From Flavobacterium glycines (lineage in GTDB: Bacteria > Bacteroidota > Bacteroidia > Flavobacteriales > Flavobacteriaceae), in NCBI RefSeq assembly GCF_900100165.1, contig NZ_FNEO01000004.1, forward strand, positions 62,001 through 126,000: a stretch of 64,000 nucleotides of DNA, written 5' to 3'. The position numbers were made by a program, and so were the translations under genes. Below the pieces are notes generated by a model. That model worked only from the letters and a program-made list of their open reading frames with translations. It ran no database searches and was not told the origin of the DNA. Shown here one piece after another: positions 52,472 through 62,603 of the stretch. Within the stretch, counting starts at the first letter, position 1, and every line of letters starts with the position of its first letter.

Positions 52472-53572
52472 TTACTTTTTCAAATTTGCCACAAACTGAT
52501 CAAACAAATAAGAAGAATCGTGTGGACCAGGACTTGCTTCAGGGTGATATTGTACTGAAAAACAGTTTTTATTTTTCATTCTCATACCCGCAACAGTTCC
52601 GTCATTTAAATGCAGATGCGTAATTTCCATTTCCGGATTAGCTTCCAACTCTTCTCTGTTAACAGCAAAACCATGATTTTGAGAAGTAATTTCCCCTTTT
52701 CCTGTAATCAAATTAGAAACCGGATGATTAATTCCTCGGTGACCATTAAACATTTTATATGTAGAAATTCCATTAGCCAAACCAATTACCTGATGACCTA
52801 AACAGATACCGAATAAAGGTTTATCATTTGCCAAAATCTCTTTAGCCACAGCAATTGCACTATCCAAAGGCTCCGGATCCCCAGGTCCATTTGAAAGAAA
52901 GAAACCATCAGGATTAAACGAAGCTAAATCAGCATAGGATGCGTCATAAGGAAACACTTTAATATAACAATCTCTTTTAGCCAGATTACGAAGGATATTA
53001 GTTTTAATCCCTAAATCTAGAGCAGAAACTTTATATTTAGCATTTTCATCTCCGTAAAAATAAGGCTCTTTAGTAGAAACTTTAGAAGCCAACTCCAAAC
53101 CTTTCATATCAGGAACCTTAGCCAAAGCTGCTTTCAATTCTTCAATTGGAGTATCATCTGTACAAATCACAGAATTCATTGCTCCATTTTCTCTAATATA
53201 ACTCACCAAAGCACGAGTATCAACATCAGAAATACAGATTAAATTATGTTTTTTAAAATAATCTTCTAAACTTCCTGAAGCTCCTTCTCTGGAATAGTTA
53301 AAACTGAAATTTTTACAAACCAAACCAGCAATTTTAATTCCGTTTGATTCTACTTCCTCGTCACTAACACCATAATTACCAATATGTGTGTTAGTTGCCA
53401 CCATAATCTGTCCGAAATAAGATGGATCAGTAAAAATTTCTTGATAACCGGTCATTCCAGTATTAAAGCAAACTTCACCAAAAGTGGTTCCGCTGATTCC
53501 GATAGATTTTCCGTGGAATATAGTTCCATCGCTTAGTAACAGGATGGCGCTTTTTCGTGTTGTGTATTTCAT
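52472..53572 (-). CDS. carA: Carbamoyl-phosphate synthase small subunit
   Basis: A 366-residue glutamine amidotransferase subunit that feeds ammonia to CarB for arginine and pyrimidine synthesis. The class I GATase catalytic Cys is in G-I-C-L-G-H-Q near residue 250 and the His/Glu dyad in Q-Y-H-P-E-A near 342. The N-terminal domain has G-M-T-G-Y-Q-E-I. carB is not in this window; carA stands alone between the ribosomal block and eno, with its own promoter and terminator. Confidence 0.96.
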   Translation of the reverse strand: MKYTTRKSAILLLSDGTIFHGKSIGISGTTFGEVCFNTGMTGYQEIFTDPSYFGQIMVATNTHIGNYGVSDEEVESNGIKIAGLVCKNFSFNYSREGASGSLEDYFKKHNLICISDVDTRALVSYIRENGAMNSVICTDDTPIEELKAALAKVPDMKGLELASKVSTKEPYFYGDENAKYKVSALDLGIKTNILRNLAKRDCYIKVFPYDASYADLASFNPDGFFLSNGPGDPEPLDSAIAVAKEILANDKPLFGICLGHQVIGLANGISTYKMFNGHRGINHPVSNLITGKGEITSQNHGFAVNREELEANPEMEITHLHLNDGTVAGMRMKNKNCFSVQYHPEASPGPHDSSYLFDQFVANLKK

Positions 53573-53590
53573 TTGTTGTTAAATATGGTG

Positions 53591-53621
53591 CAAATTTAAT
53601 TCATTAAAGCAGTGAAAGCAA
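53591..53621 (-). promoter_or_regulatory. Promoter for carA
   Basis: Minus strand TTG (53619-53621), 20-base spacer, TAAATTTG (53591-53598), 18 bases before the ATG. Good match to TTG-N17-23-TAnnTTTG. Confidence 0.65.
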
Positions 53622-53691
53622 CAATTTTAAAAATTATTTTAAAGCTCAAAATAAGCTCATTCACCAGCCTGTTTTTATGTAATAAAAAATC

Positions 53692-53728
53692 AAAAAAAAA
53701 GGATAAACTAAATAAATAGCTTATCCTT
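53692..53728 (-). terminator. Terminator of the alpha ribosomal operon (after rplQ)
   Basis: Minus-strand hairpin AAGGATAAGCTA / TAGTTTATCCTT with a nine-T tail (53692-53700), 27 bases after the rplQ stop. Confidence 0.88.
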
Positions 53729-53755
53729 GATTTTATTGAATGATTATCTTCATAA

Positions 53756-54250
53756 TTATTCAGCAGCTTCAGCAGTTGTATCAGTTTCAGCAGCTGGAGC
53801 TTCAGTTGCAGGAGCATCCTCAGCTTTTTTAGCTTTACCACCACGACGGCTTTTTGCTTTTTTAACTTCTTTTTTACCTCCGTTGTAAAGTTCGTTAAAA
53901 TCTACTAATTCGATCATTGCCATATCAGCATTATCTCCTAAACGATTTCCAACTTTAATGATACGAGTGTATCCTCCCGGACGGTCACCAACTTTAGCAG
54001 CTACATCTCTGAACAAATCAGTTACAGCATATTTACTACGTAAGTTAGCAAAAACGATACGACGATTGTGAGTCGTATCATTTTTAGATTTTGTTATAAG
54101 CGGTTCAACAAATTGTTTAAGCGCTTTTGCTTTAGCAACAGTAGTGTTAATACGTTTGTGCTCGATAAGAGAACAAGCCATATTAGCTAACATAGATTTT
54201 CTATGTGCAGTCTGTCTGCTTAAGTGATTGATTTTTTTTCCGTGTCTCAT
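53756..54250 (-). CDS. rplQ: 50S ribosomal protein L17
   Basis: 164 residues. The first 120 match L17 ([12 protein letters not shown], then H-R-K-S-M-L-A-N-M); E. coli L17 is 127 long. The extra tail is basic ([10 protein letters not shown]) then acidic and Ala/Thr-rich, a common feature in Bacteroidota. Last gene of the alpha block. Upstream, between rpoA and rplQ, lies a 12-bp stem hairpin (54268-54308). Confidence 0.97.
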   Translation of the reverse strand: MRHGKKINHLSRQTAHRKSMLANMACSLIEHKRINTTVAKAKALKQFVEPLITKSKNDTTHNRRIVFANLRSKYAVTDLFRDVAAKVGDRPGGYTRIIKVGNRLGDNADMAMIELVDFNELYNGGKKEVKKAKSRRGGKAKKAEDAPATEAPAAETDTTAEAAE

Positions 54251-54267
54251 GACCTATTTTTTTTAAC

Positions 54268-54308
54268 CTTCATCTTGCTCAATCCGCTTTGGAGAGCAAA
54301 CTATGAAG
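54268..54308 (-). promoter_or_regulatory. Strong hairpin between rpoA and rplQ
   Basis: On the minus strand CTTCAT and ATGAAG pair outside, TTGCTC and GAGCAA inside, with a 13-base loop and small internal loop. No T-run follows, so it is not a simple terminator; it could be an RNA processing or protein-binding site. Confidence 0.5.
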
Positions 54309-54311
54309 TAA

Positions 54312-55304
54312 TTATTCTTTATCTAATTTGTATTTCGTTAAATCCATTCCGAAAGTCAAATTCTTAACTGCTACAAGTTCATCTAGCTCTGTTAAAGATT
54401 TTTTACCGAAATTACGGAATTTCATTAAGTCATTTTTATTGAACGATACTAAATCACCAAGTGTATCAACTTCAGCCGCTTTCAAACAATTTAAGGCTCT
54501 CACAGATAAATCCATATCAACAAGCTTAGTTTTAAGCAATTGTCTCATATGTAACGATTCTTCATCGTAAGATTCTGTTTGCGCAATTTCATCAGCCTCA
54601 AGTGTAATTCTTTCGTCAGAGAACAACATGAAATGGTGAATTAGAACTTTAGCAGCTTCAGTTAGTGCATCTTTTGGATTAATAGAACCATCAGTTTTAA
54701 TTTCGAAAACTAATTTTTCATAATCTGTTTTTTGCTCCACACGGAAGTTTTCAATAGCATATTTTACATTTTTTACCGGAGTAAAAATAGAATCTGTAAA
54801 AATGGTTCCAATTGCAGCATTCTGTTTTTTGTTCTCTTCAGCAGGAACATATCCTCTACCTTTCTCGATTGTTAAATCAAGGTTTAATTTGATTCTTGAA
54901 TCCAAATTACAGATAACAAGTTCTGGATTCAAAACTTGGAAACCTGAAATAAATTTTTGGAAATCACCAGCTGTTAATTGATCTTTACCAGTAACTGAAA
55001 TAGAAACTGATTCGTTATCAATATCTTCAATTTGACGTTTGAAACGTACTTGTTTTAGATTAAGGATGATTTCAGTAACATCCTCAACAACTCCTGAAAT
55101 AGTAGAAAACTCATGATCTACACCTTCTATGCGAACAGATGTAATTGCATAACCTTCCAATGCTGAAAGCAAAACTCTTCTAAGTGCATTACCAACAGTC
55201 AATCCATAACCAGGTTCCAAAGGTCTAAATTCAAATTTACCTTCAAAATCGGTTGAATCGATCATGATAACTTTATCGGGCTTTTGAAAATTAAATATTG
55301 CCAT
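54312..55304 (-). CDS. rpoA: RNA polymerase alpha subunit
   Basis: A 330-residue subunit. The N-terminal dimerisation domain (about 1-230) has [10 protein letters not shown] near residue 40. The C-terminal domain (about 255-325) has the two helix-hairpin-helix turns S-V-R-A-L-N-C-L-K and F-R-N-F-G-K-K-S-L. Normal length and position between rpsD and rplQ. Confidence 0.98.
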   Translation of the reverse strand: MAIFNFQKPDKVIMIDSTDFEGKFEFRPLEPGYGLTVGNALRRVLLSALEGYAITSVRIEGVDHEFSTISGVVEDVTEIILNLKQVRFKRQIEDIDNESVSISVTGKDQLTAGDFQKFISGFQVLNPELVICNLDSRIKLNLDLTIEKGRGYVPAEENKKQNAAIGTIFTDSIFTPVKNVKYAIENFRVEQKTDYEKLVFEIKTDGSINPKDALTEAAKVLIHHFMLFSDERITLEADEIAQTESYDEESLHMRQLLKTKLVDMDLSVRALNCLKAAEVDTLGDLVSFNKNDLMKFRNFGKKSLTELDELVAVKNLTFGMDLTKYKLDKE

Positions 55305-55325
55305 AAATTTCGACTAAGTCAATTA

Positions 55326-55931
55326 TTATTTGTTGTACAACTCTACGATTAATTGTTCTTTAATGTTTTCTGGAATTTGGATTCTAGCAGGTACAGCTAC
55401 GAAAGTACCTTCTTTAGTATCGTTGTTCCAAGTAATCCATTCATAAACTTGACTTGAATTAGATAAAGAACGTTCGATAGCTTCTAAAGATTTAGATTTT
55501 TCACGAACAGCAACTTTATCACCAGGCTTAAGGTGGTAAGAAGGAATATTTACAACTTCACCATTAACAGTAATGTGTCTGTGAGATACTAATTGTCTTG
55601 CACCTCTTCTAGATGGAGCAACCCCCATTCTAAACACTACGTTATCCAATCTTGCTTCACATAATTGTAAAAGAACCTCACCAGTAACACCTTTAGTAGC
55701 TGATGCTTTTTTAAATAAACCTCTGAATTGTTTTTCTAAAATTCCATAAGAATATTTAGCTTTTTGCTTCTCCATTAATTGGATTGCATACTCAGATTTT
55801 TTACCTCTTTTTTTAGCCATCCCGTGTTGTCCAGGAGGGTAATTTCTTTTTTCGAAAGATTTGTCATCTCCGAAGATTGCTTCGCCAAATTTACGAGCAA
55901 TTCTAGTTTTAGGACCAGTATATCTTGCCAT
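55326..55931 (-). CDS. rpsD: 30S ribosomal protein S4
   Basis: 201 residues, the cysteine-free S4 form. [16 protein letters not shown] at the start and an S4 RNA-binding domain from about residue 90 ([10 protein letters not shown]). S4 nucleates 16S assembly and in other bacteria represses its own operon. An 88-bp gap upstream holds a stem-loop (55948-55999) that could be a feedback site. Confidence 0.97.
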   Translation of the reverse strand: MARYTGPKTRIARKFGEAIFGDDKSFEKRNYPPGQHGMAKKRGKKSEYAIQLMEKQKAKYSYGILEKQFRGLFKKASATKGVTGEVLLQLCEARLDNVVFRMGVAPSRRGARQLVSHRHITVNGEVVNIPSYHLKPGDKVAVREKSKSLEAIERSLSNSSQVYEWITWNNDTKEGTFVAVPARIQIPENIKEQLIVELYNK

Positions 55932-55947
55932 TTCAATGAATTAATTA

Positions 55948-55999
55948 AGGTAGAGATTATGAATTCAGGTCTTATCCTTCGATAATCGTATTTCTACCT
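55948..55999 (-). promoter_or_regulatory. Candidate structured leader upstream of rpsD
   Basis: On the minus strand AGGTAGA and TCTACCT form the outer stem, and TTATC-GAAG-GATAA forms an inner hairpin closed as the stable C(GAAG)G tetraloop. It fills the unusually long rpsK-rpsD gap. Confidence 0.5.
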
Positions 56000-56019
56000 A
56001 GTTATACTTAAATTTAATA

Positions 56020-56403
56020 TTAAACTCTACGTCTCTTTGGAGGACGACAACCGTTATGTGGCATTGGAGTAACGTCGATAATTTCAGTTACTTCGATTCC
56101 ACCGTTATGAATAGAACGGATAGCAGACTCACGTCCGTTTCCTGGTCCTTTTACATAAACTTTAACTTTTTTCAATCCTGCTTCAAGAGCTATTTTACTA
56201 CAGTCTTCTGCGGCCATTTGAGCTGCATATGGAGTGTTCTTTTTAGAACCTCTAAAACCCATTTTACCAGCTGAAGACCAAGAAATAACTTCACCTTTTT
56301 TGTTAGTCAAAGAAATGATGATGTTATTGAAGGTAGCAGAAATATGAGCTTCTCCCGTTGATTCAACGATAACTTTACGTTTTTTTGTAGTTGCTTTAGC
56401 CAT
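56020..56403 (-). CDS. rpsK: 30S ribosomal protein S11
   Basis: 127 residues, a platform protein of the small subunit. A-H-I-S-A-T-F-N-N near residue 19, S-S-A-G-x-M-G-F-R-G-S-K near 44 and the C-terminal [15 protein letters not shown] are canonical. Eight bases separate it from rpsM. Confidence 0.98.
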   Translation of the reverse strand: MAKATTKKRKVIVESTGEAHISATFNNIIISLTNKKGEVISWSSAGKMGFRGSKKNTPYAAQMAAEDCSKIALEAGLKKVKVYVKGPGNGRESAIRSIHNGGIEVTEIIDVTPMPHNGCRPPKRRRV

Positions 56404-56411
56404 ATTACTTA

Positions 56412-56786
56412 TTATTTAGTTGCTTTTTTCTTGTTAGCAACAGTTTTTCTTTTACCTTTTCTAGTTCTAGAGTTGTTTTTAGTTCTTTGCCCTCTTAAAG
56501 GAAGACCAGATCTGTGACGGATTCCTCTGTAACATCCAATATCCATTAGACGTTTGATGTTCAAAGAAACTTCTGAACGCAATTCTCCTTCAATTTTATA
56601 AGCAGATACTGCCTCACGGATAGCTCCGATTTCGTCATCATTCCAATCTTGAACTTTCTTGTCCTGGCTAACTTGAGCTTTCTCTAAAATCTCAATAGCT
56701 CTACTTTTTCCTAATCCGAAGATATAGGTAAGTGCGATAACACCTCTCTTGTTTTTTGGGATATCTACCCCTGCTATTCTTGCCAT
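56412..56786 (-). CDS. rpsM: 30S ribosomal protein S13
   Basis: 124 residues. Begins [10 protein letters not shown] with Y-I-F-G-L-G near residue 22, and has the C-terminal [14 protein letters not shown] tail that contacts tRNA. First gene after rpmJ, two bases downstream. Confidence 0.98.
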   Translation of the reverse strand: MARIAGVDIPKNKRGVIALTYIFGLGKSRAIEILEKAQVSQDKKVQDWNDDEIGAIREAVSAYKIEGELRSEVSLNIKRLMDIGCYRGIRHRSGLPLRGQRTKNNSRTRKGKRKTVANKKKATK

Positions 56787-56788
56787 AA

Positions 56789-56905
56789 TTATCCTTGTCT
56801 TTGTTTAAATCTAGGATTTTTTTTGTTTATTACGTATAATCTTCCTTTTCTACGTACGATAATGCACTCGGCACTTCTCTTTTTTACTGATGCTCTTACT
56901 TTCAT
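56789..56905 (-). CDS. rpmJ: 50S ribosomal protein L36 (zinc-independent form)
   Basis: A 38-residue protein between infA and rpsM. It begins [10 protein letters not shown] and ends F-K-Q-R-Q-G, as L36 does. Of the usual zinc ligands Cys11, Cys14, Cys27 and His33, only Cys14 remains (Ser11, Asn27, Phe33), so this is a C-minus version. The TAA stop lies two bases before the rpsM ATG. Confidence 0.96.
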
Positions 56906-56916
56906 TGTGAATATCT

Positions 56917-57132
56917 TTAATATCTATAAGTAATTCTTGCTTTTGACAAATCGTAAGGACTCATTTCCAATTTCACTTTATCACCAGGTAATAATTTGAT
57001 ATAATGCATACGCATCTTTCCTGAAATATGAGCAATTACAACATGTCCATTCTCTAATTCTACACGGAACATCGCATTAGATAATGCTTCAATGATTGAT
57101 CCGTCTTGTTCTATTGCTGATTGTTTTGCCAT
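56917..57132 (-). CDS. infA: Translation initiation factor IF-1
   Basis: 71 residues, single OB-fold. [11 protein letters not shown] at the start, F-R-V-E-L-E-N-G-H near residue 22 and the C-terminal [14 protein letters not shown]. Four bases after the secY stop. Confidence 0.98.
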   Translation of the reverse strand: MAKQSAIEQDGSIIEALSNAMFRVELENGHVVIAHISGKMRMHYIKLLPGDKVKLEMSPYDLSKARITYRY

Positions 57133-57136
57133 AATA

Positions 57137-58483
57137 TTAAGCTACTGCTTTTCTATTTTTTCCGCTTTTCATTAAACCATCATAATGTTTATTCAACAAG
57201 TATGAATTGATTTGTTGAATTGTGTCAATTGCAACACCTACCATAATAATTAATGAGGTACCTCCAAAAAACATTGCCCAAGATTGTTGAACATCCATAA
57301 GACTTACAACTATGGCTGGGAACACAGCTATTAGAGCAAGAAATAAAGAACCTGGAAAAGTTATTAAAGACATCACTTTGTCAAGAAAATCAGAAGTTTC
57401 AGCTCCAGGTCTTACACCCGGAATAAAACCGCCACTTCTTTTAAGATCATCTGACATTTTATTAGTAGGAACTGTAATTGCAGTATAAAAGTATGTAAAA
57501 ACAATAATCAATAATGCAAATACAAAATTATACCAAAAACCGAACATATTACTAAAAGCACCTACAATAGATTGTGAAGCATCGGACTTTGACAAACCTG
57601 CCAAAGCAGCAGGTATAAACATAATTGCTTGCGCAAAAATGATTGGCATAACTCCAGAAGCGTTAAGCTTCAAAGGAATCCATTGTCTATTTCCACCTAA
57701 CATATCTTGTTCAAAATCACCAGAAGCAGTACGACGAGCATACTGAACTGGTATTTTTCGAATAGCCATAGTTAACAATACACAAGCAATGATAACTAAA
57801 AGCCAAATAATTATTTCAAGTACCAACAACATTGGACCACCATTGTTGTTAGTAACTCTAGTTGTAAATTCTTGAATAAATGCTTGAGGAAATCTTGCCA
57901 AGATACCCACCATAATCAAAAGTGAAATACCATTTCCGATTCCCTTATCAGTTATCTTTTCTCCCAACCACATGGCAAAAATTGTACCTGTAACTAAGAT
58001 AATTACTGAAGAAAATAAGAATTCAAAAGAATCAAAACCTAATAAAAATGCACCTCCTGGTAAAGTTCTGTAAAGATTATAAATATACGTTGGTCCTTGA
58101 ACTAAAGTAATTACAATAGTCAACCAACGAGTAATTTGGTTAATCTTTTTTCTACCACTTTCTCCATCACTTTGTAACTTTTGCAAATAAGGAATAGCAA
58201 TTCCCATAAGCTGTACAACGATAGATGCAGAAATATAAGGCATAATTCCTAAAGCAAAAACTGACGCTTTAGAAAAAGCTCCTCCAGTAAACATATCTAG
58301 GATTGATCCAATACCTTTTTCGGTTTGGCCAGCAAGACTGTTTAATTGTGTAGCGTCAATTCCTGGAAGAGTAACGTGAGCTCCAAAACGATAAACCAAA
58401 AGCAACCCTAATGTTAATAGAATTCTATTTTTTAGTTCCTCGATTTTCCAAACATTACTTAATGATTCAAAAAATTTCTTCAT
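57137..58483 (-). CDS. secY: Preprotein translocase subunit SecY
   Basis: A 448-residue membrane channel of the Sec translocon with ten predicted helices. Conserved features are [12 protein letters not shown] near residue 77 (helix 2) and the [12 protein letters not shown] motif near residue 180. The R-P-G-A-E-T loop near residue 350 is the cytoplasmic C5 region that meets SecA and ribosomes. Sits in the standard place between rplO and infA. Confidence 0.97.
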   Translation of the reverse strand: MKKFFESLSNVWKIEELKNRILLTLGLLLVYRFGAHVTLPGIDATQLNSLAGQTEKGIGSILDMFTGGAFSKASVFALGIMPYISASIVVQLMGIAIPYLQKLQSDGESGRKKINQITRWLTIVITLVQGPTYIYNLYRTLPGGAFLLGFDSFEFLFSSVIILVTGTIFAMWLGEKITDKGIGNGISLLIMVGILARFPQAFIQEFTTRVTNNNGGPMLLVLEIIIWLLVIIACVLLTMAIRKIPVQYARRTASGDFEQDMLGGNRQWIPLKLNASGVMPIIFAQAIMFIPAALAGLSKSDASQSIVGAFSNMFGFWYNFVFALLIIVFTYFYTAITVPTNKMSDDLKRSGGFIPGVRPGAETSDFLDKVMSLITFPGSLFLALIAVFPAIVVSLMDVQQSWAMFFGGTSLIIMVGVAIDTIQQINSYLLNKHYDGLMKSGKNRKAVA

Positions 58484-58496
58484 ACTAATTGAAAAA

Positions 58497-58949
58497 TTAT
58501 AGTGTTACAGCCTCTCCACCAGCAGCTTCGATAGCAGCTTTTGCAGTAGCAGTAAATTTGTGAGCAGATACTTTTAATTTAGCTTTCAATTCTCCTCTTC
58601 CTAAAATCTTTACAATCTCATTTTTAGTAGCCAAACGGTTTTCTACATAAACTGTCATATCAACAGCATCAGTCACAATTCCATTATCAACTAATAATTG
58701 AAGCGTATCAAGATTTACACCTTCGTATTCTTTACGATTGATGTTTTTAAAACCAAACTTAGGCACACGTCTTTGAAGTGGCATTTGACCTCCTTCAAAA
58801 CCAATCTTTTTAGAATATCCAGAACGAGATTTAGCTCCTTTGTGCCCACGTGCAGCAGTACCACCTTTTCCAGAACCTTCTCCTCTACCTACTCTTTTAT
58901 TTTGATTGTGCGTTGACCCTTCAGCTGGTTGTAAGTTACTTAAATTCAT
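58497..58949 (-). CDS. rplO: 50S ribosomal protein L15
   Basis: 150 residues. R-V-G-R-G-E-G-S-G-K-G-G-T near residue 20, G-Q-M-P-L-Q-R-R-V-P-K-F-G-F near 55 and a C-terminal sandwich domain with a K-x-S-A-H-K-F-T motif. Twelve bases after rpmD. Confidence 0.98.
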   Translation of the reverse strand: MNLSNLQPAEGSTHNQNKRVGRGEGSGKGGTAARGHKGAKSRSGYSKKIGFEGGQMPLQRRVPKFGFKNINRKEYEGVNLDTLQLLVDNGIVTDAVDMTVYVENRLATKNEIVKILGRGELKAKLKVSAHKFTATAKAAIEAAGGEAVTL

Positions 58950-58961
58950 AACAGTTATTTG

Positions 58962-59144
58962 TTATTTAGCTTCTTCTACAGAAACTAAGTGTTTAACTTT
59001 GTTTATCATCCCAAGGATTGCAGGGTTTGAGTCATGTTCTACAACTTGACCCATTTTACGTAGACCTAAAGCCTCTAATCCTCTTTTTTGATCAAGTGGA
59101 CAGTTGATTTTACTTCTAACTTGTTTTACTAATAATTTAGCCAT
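58962..59144 (-). CDS. rpmD: 50S ribosomal protein L30
   Basis: 60 residues. V-K-Q-V-R-S-K-I-N-C-P followed by G-L-R-K-M-G-Q-V-V-E-H-D as in other L30 proteins. Lies between rpsE and rplO, spaced 11 and 12 bases. Confidence 0.97.
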   Translation of the reverse strand: MAKLLVKQVRSKINCPLDQKRGLEALGLRKMGQVVEHDSNPAILGMINKVKHLVSVEEAK

Positions 59145-59155
59145 AATTTCCTTGA

Positions 59156-59677
59156 TTAACCTTTAAAAACTTTTTCTAAAGATACTCCTCTTTGTTTTGC
59201 AACCGTGTGAGCACTTCTCATTTGTAATAAAGCATCAAAAGTTGCTTTCACTACGTTGTGAGGATTTGATGATCCTTGAGATTTTGACAATACATCGTGA
59301 ATTCCTACTGATTCAAGAACTGAACGTACAGCTCCACCAGCAATAACTCCTGTACCATGAGAAGCAGGAATTAAAAATACACGCGCACCACCAAATTTAC
59401 CTTTTTGTTCGTGAGGAACTGATTGACCATTCAAAGGAATTCTAACTAAGTTTTTCTTAGCATCTTCTACCGCTTTAGCGATTGCTTCAGAAACGTCTTT
59501 AGATTTTCCTAGTCCATGACCAACTACTCCGTTTTCATCACCTACAACTACAATAGCAGAAAAACCAAAAGCTCTACCTCCTTTTGTAACTTTAGTAACA
59601 CGATTTACACTTACCAGACGATCTTTAAGTTCAAGACCACTTGGTTTTACTAATTCTACATTTTTGTATTTAGACAT
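59156..59677 (-). CDS. rpsE: 30S ribosomal protein S5
   Basis: 173 residues with the double-stranded RNA-binding-like N-domain: [10 protein letters not shown] near residue 26, then G-H-G-L-G-K near 53 and [14 protein letters not shown] near 108. Placement and length are standard. Confidence 0.98.
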
Positions 59678-59683
59678 AATATA

Positions 59684-60034
59684 TTAGAATTTAAGTCCAG
59701 CGGCTCTTGCGCCTTCTGCTAATGATTTTATACGACCGTGGTATAAGTATCCTCCTCTATCGAATTTTACTGTTTCAACCCCGGCTTTTAACGCTTTTTC
59801 TGCAACAAGTTTTCCAACTGCAGCAGCAACTTCAACGTTAGTACCTTTTCCTATTTCTTTCTCTCTTGAAGAAGCAGATAATAATGTAACTCCATTTACG
59901 TCATCAATTAATTGAGCATAAATTTCTTTGTTACTTCTAAATACAGATAATCTTGGGCTAGTAGCAGTACCACTTACCGTTTTTCTGATTCTGAATCTGA
60001 TTCTCTGTCTTCTTTCAGGTTTTGTTAATGACAT
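59684..60034 (-). CDS. rplR: 50S ribosomal protein L18
   Basis: 116 residues, binds 5S r[11 protein letters not shown] near residue 10, R-L-S-V-F-R-S-N-K near 28 and the C-terminal [13 protein letters not shown]. Confidence 0.98.
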   Translation of the reverse strand: MSLTKPERRQRIRFRIRKTVSGTATSPRLSVFRSNKEIYAQLIDDVNGVTLLSASSREKEIGKGTNVEVAAAVGKLVAEKALKAGVETVKFDRGGYLYHGRIKSLAEGARAAGLKF

Positions 60035-60045
60035 AATCTTATTTT

Positions 60046-60588
60046 TTAAGCTGATTTACCTGCTTTTCTTCTTAATACTTCACCTACAAATTTAACACCT
60101 TTTCCTTTGTACGGCTCTGGCTTACGGAAACCTCTGATTTTCGCAGCAACAGCTCCTAAAAGTTGTTTATCAAATGATGTTAATTTTACAATCGGGTTCT
60201 TACCTTTTTCAGATATAGTTTCAACAATTACTTCTGGAGCAACTTCTAAAACAATATTGTGAGAAAATCCAAGAGCTAAATCTAATTTTTGTCCTTGGTT
60301 AGAAGCTCTATAACCTACCCCTACCAATTCTAAAGATTTTGTAAAGCCATCAGTTACACCAACAATCATATTATTGATTAAAGATCTGTACAAACCGTGT
60401 TTTGCTCTTTGATCCTTGTGATCAGATGATCTTTCTACTAGAATTTGATCACCTTCAACTTTTACAGTTACATCCGAAAACTCCTGTGTTAGTTGACCAT
60501 TTTTTCCTTTTACTGTAATAATACCGTCTTTAACTTCTACAGTTACTCCAGCAGGGATTACAATTGGACTTTTTCCTATTCTTGACAT
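60046..60588 (-). CDS. rplF: 50S ribosomal protein L6
   Basis: 180 residues. M-S-R-I-G-K-S-P-I at the start; two repeated L6 domains; G-V-G-Y-R-A near residue 90 and the C-terminal E-P-Y-K-G-K-G-V signature near 157. Confidence 0.98.
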   Translation of the reverse strand: MSRIGKSPIVIPAGVTVEVKDGIITVKGKNGQLTQEFSDVTVKVEGDQILVERSSDHKDQRAKHGLYRSLINNMIVGVTDGFTKSLELVGVGYRASNQGQKLDLALGFSHNIVLEVAPEVIVETISEKGKNPIVKLTSFDKQLLGAVAAKIRGFRKPEPYKGKGVKFVGEVLRRKAGKSA

Positions 60589-60607
60589 CTTAATAAGTCT
60601 TTTTAAA

Positions 60608-61006
60608 TTAGTATACGTAGCAAATTACTTCACCACCTACATTTAATTGCTTAGCTTTCTTTCCAGTCATCAAACCTTTTGATGTAGAAACAATAGCAAT
60701 ACCCAATCCATTAAGGATTCTAGGAATGTTTGCAGAACTTGAATATTTACGCAAACCTGGCTTACTAATTCTTTGGATATCTTTAATAACTGGCTCTTTA
60801 GTATCTTTATCGTACTTCAAAGCAATTTTGATAGAACCTTGAACTGTGTTCTCTTCAAATTTGTAACTTAAGATATAACCTTGATCAAATAAAATCTTAG
60901 TTATCTCTTTTTTTAGATTAGATGCCGGAATCTCAACAACTTTGTGGTTTGCAGCCACAGCGTTTCTAACTCGCGTTAAATAATCTGCAATAGGATCTGT
61001 ATTCAT
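60608..61006 (-). CDS. rpsH: 30S ribosomal protein S8
   Basis: 132 residues. [13 protein letters not shown] at the start and the C-terminal S-T-S-K-G-L-M-T-G signature. In E. coli S8 represses the spc operon; here a 73-bp upstream gap contains a possible stem (61021-61062). Confidence 0.98.
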   Translation of the reverse strand: MNTDPIADYLTRVRNAVAANHKVVEIPASNLKKEITKILFDQGYILSYKFEENTVQGSIKIALKYDKDTKEPVIKDIQRISKPGLRKYSSSANIPRILNGLGIAIVSTSKGLMTGKKAKQLNVGGEVICYVY

Positions 61007-61020
61007 ATTTATTAATTTGC

Positions 61021-61062
61021 GGTTATGGTTTTCTTTGAGTCTCTCTCATCGAACCTTTAACC
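61021..61062 (-). promoter_or_regulatory. Possible stem-loop upstream of rpsH
   Basis: On the minus strand GGTT-AAA-GGTT and AACC-AT-AACC can pair around a 21-base loop. It lies in the longest gap of the spc block. No -7 motif is seen here. Confidence 0.35.
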
Positions 61063-61079
61063 AATTAAAATTCAATTTG

Positions 61080-61349
61080 TTACCAGCTCGCTTTTTTAAC
61101 CCCTGGTATCAATCCATTATTTGCCATTTCACGGAAAGTTACACGTGAAATACCGAATTGACGCATGTACCCTCTTGGTCTACCTGTCAATTTACAACGA
61201 TTGTGCAAACGAACTGGTGAAGCATTTTTTGGTAATTTTTGCAAACCTACGAAATCGCCAGCTTCTATCAAAGCTTTTCTTTTCTCAGCATACTTTTCTA
61301 CCGTTTTTTCTCTCTTAACCTCGCGGGCTTTCATTGATTCTTTAGCCAT
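61080..61349 (-). CDS. rpsN: 30S ribosomal protein S14 (zinc-independent form)
   Basis: 89 residues, longer than the 61-residue zinc type, and lacking the paired C-x2-C motifs; a single Cys is in [13 protein letters not shown]-terminus [11 protein letters not shown] is canonical. Four bases after rplE. Confidence 0.97.
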   Translation of the reverse strand: MAKESMKAREVKREKTVEKYAEKRKALIEAGDFVGLQKLPKNASPVRLHNRCKLTGRPRGYMRQFGISRVTFREMANNGLIPGVKKASW

Positions 61350-61352
61350 GTC

Positions 61353-61904
61353 TTAATTCTTTTTAAAAGGTAAACCTAATTCAGCCAATAATGACTTTGC
61401 TTCTTTGTCTGTTTGAGCAGTAGTAACAAAAGTGATATCCATTCCTGAAATTTTGTTCACTTTGTCAATATCAATTTCAGGGAAAATGATTTGCTCTAAA
61501 ACTCCAAGGTTATAGTTTCCTCTACCATCAAAACCTGTAGCTTTGATTCCGTTAAAATCTCTAACACGTGGCAAAGCAGAAGTAATCAATCTATCTAAGA
61601 ATTCATACATTCTTTCTCCACGCAAAGTAACTTTTGCTCCAATAGGCATTCCCTTTCTCAATTTGAAAGACGCAACGTCTTTCTTAGAGATTGTAGAAAC
61701 TGCTTTTTGTCCAGTGATCTTAGTCAATTCCTCAACTGCATAGTCGATTAATTTTTTATCAGATACAGCTGCACCAACTCCACGGCTTAAAACGATTTTT
61801 TCCAATTTAGGAACTTGCATTACGTTTTTGTAACCGAATTCTTCAGTAAGAGCAGAGATTACTCTACTCTTATATTCTTCTTTTAATCTAGGTATATAAG
61901 CCAT
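61353..61904 (-). CDS. rplE: 50S ribosomal protein L5
   Basis: 183 residues, 5S rRNA binding. [14 protein letters not shown] near residue 32, [13 protein letters not shown] near 88 and F-P-E-I-D near 142. Confidence 0.98.
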   Translation of the reverse strand: MAYIPRLKEEYKSRVISALTEEFGYKNVMQVPKLEKIVLSRGVGAAVSDKKLIDYAVEELTKITGQKAVSTISKKDVASFKLRKGMPIGAKVTLRGERMYEFLDRLITSALPRVRDFNGIKATGFDGRGNYNLGVLEQIIFPEIDIDKVNKISGMDITFVTTAQTDKEAKSLLAELGLPFKKN

Positions 61905-61906
61905 TA

Positions 61907-62221
61907 CTATAGTACTTGATTAGATTTTTTTGAAAATCTTACTTTCTTATCTCCTTCTACTCTTACACCTACTCTAGTTGTTTCCTTAGTTTTAGGATCA
62001 ATTAAAGAGATATTAGAAATTTGAATTGGAGCTTCCTTTTTAACGATTCCTCCTTGAGGATTTTTTGCACTTGGTTTAGTGTGTTTAGACACCAAGTTTA
62101 CACCTTCAACAATCGCTTTGTTTTTCTCACGGTCAACACGTAACACTTTACCTTCAGCACCTTTGTGATCTCCAGCAATTACTCTTACGATGTCACCTGA
62201 TTTTATTTTTAGCTTTATCAT
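61907..62221 (-). CDS. rplX: 50S ribosomal protein L24
   Basis: 104 residues. KOW motif [16 protein letters not shown] near residue 6 and [13 protein letters not shown] near 73. Two bases upstream of rplE. Confidence 0.98.
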   Translation of the reverse strand: MIKLKIKSGDIVRVIAGDHKGAEGKVLRVDREKNKAIVEGVNLVSKHTKPSAKNPQGGIVKKEAPIQISNISLIDPKTKETTRVGVRVEGDKKVRFSKKSNQVL

Positions 62222-62232
62222 CTTATAACGAA

Positions 62233-62601
62233 TTAAAGCACTTCTGGTGCTAATGATACAATTTTCATGAATTGTTTTTCACGAAGTTCTCTTGCTACTG
62301 GACCAAAAACACGAGTTCCTCTCATTTCTCCTGCTGCATTCAAAAGAACACAAGCATTATCATCGAAACGAATGTAAGAACCATCAGCTCTTCTCACTTC
62401 TTTTTTGGTACGTACAACAACTGCAGTTGAAACAGCTCCTTTTTTCACGTTTCCGTTTGGAGTTGAATCTTTGATAGATACTACAATTTTATCACCAACA
62501 GAGGCATATCTTCTTTTAGTACCTCCTAAAACACGGATAGTTAAAACTTCTTTAGCTCCAGTGTTATCTGCTACTTTTAGTCTTGATTCTTGTTGTACCA
62601 T
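62233..62601 (-). CDS. rplN: 50S ribosomal protein L14
   Basis: 122 residues. [16 protein letters not shown] at the start and [14 protein letters not shown] near residue 95. Two bases after rpsQ. Confidence 0.98.
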   Translation of the reverse strand: MVQQESRLKVADNTGAKEVLTIRVLGGTKRRYASVGDKIVVSIKDSTPNGNVKKGAVSTAVVVRTKKEVRRADGSYIRFDDNACVLLNAAGEMRGTRVFGPVARELREKQFMKIVSLAPEVL

Positions 62602-62603
62602 AA

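Noticed and set aside
53596-53844. 82-codon minus-strand frame overlapping the rplQ end
   Set aside because: It is the shifted reading of the Ala/Thr-rich rplQ tail plus terminator; Leu/Lys-rich low-complexity product.
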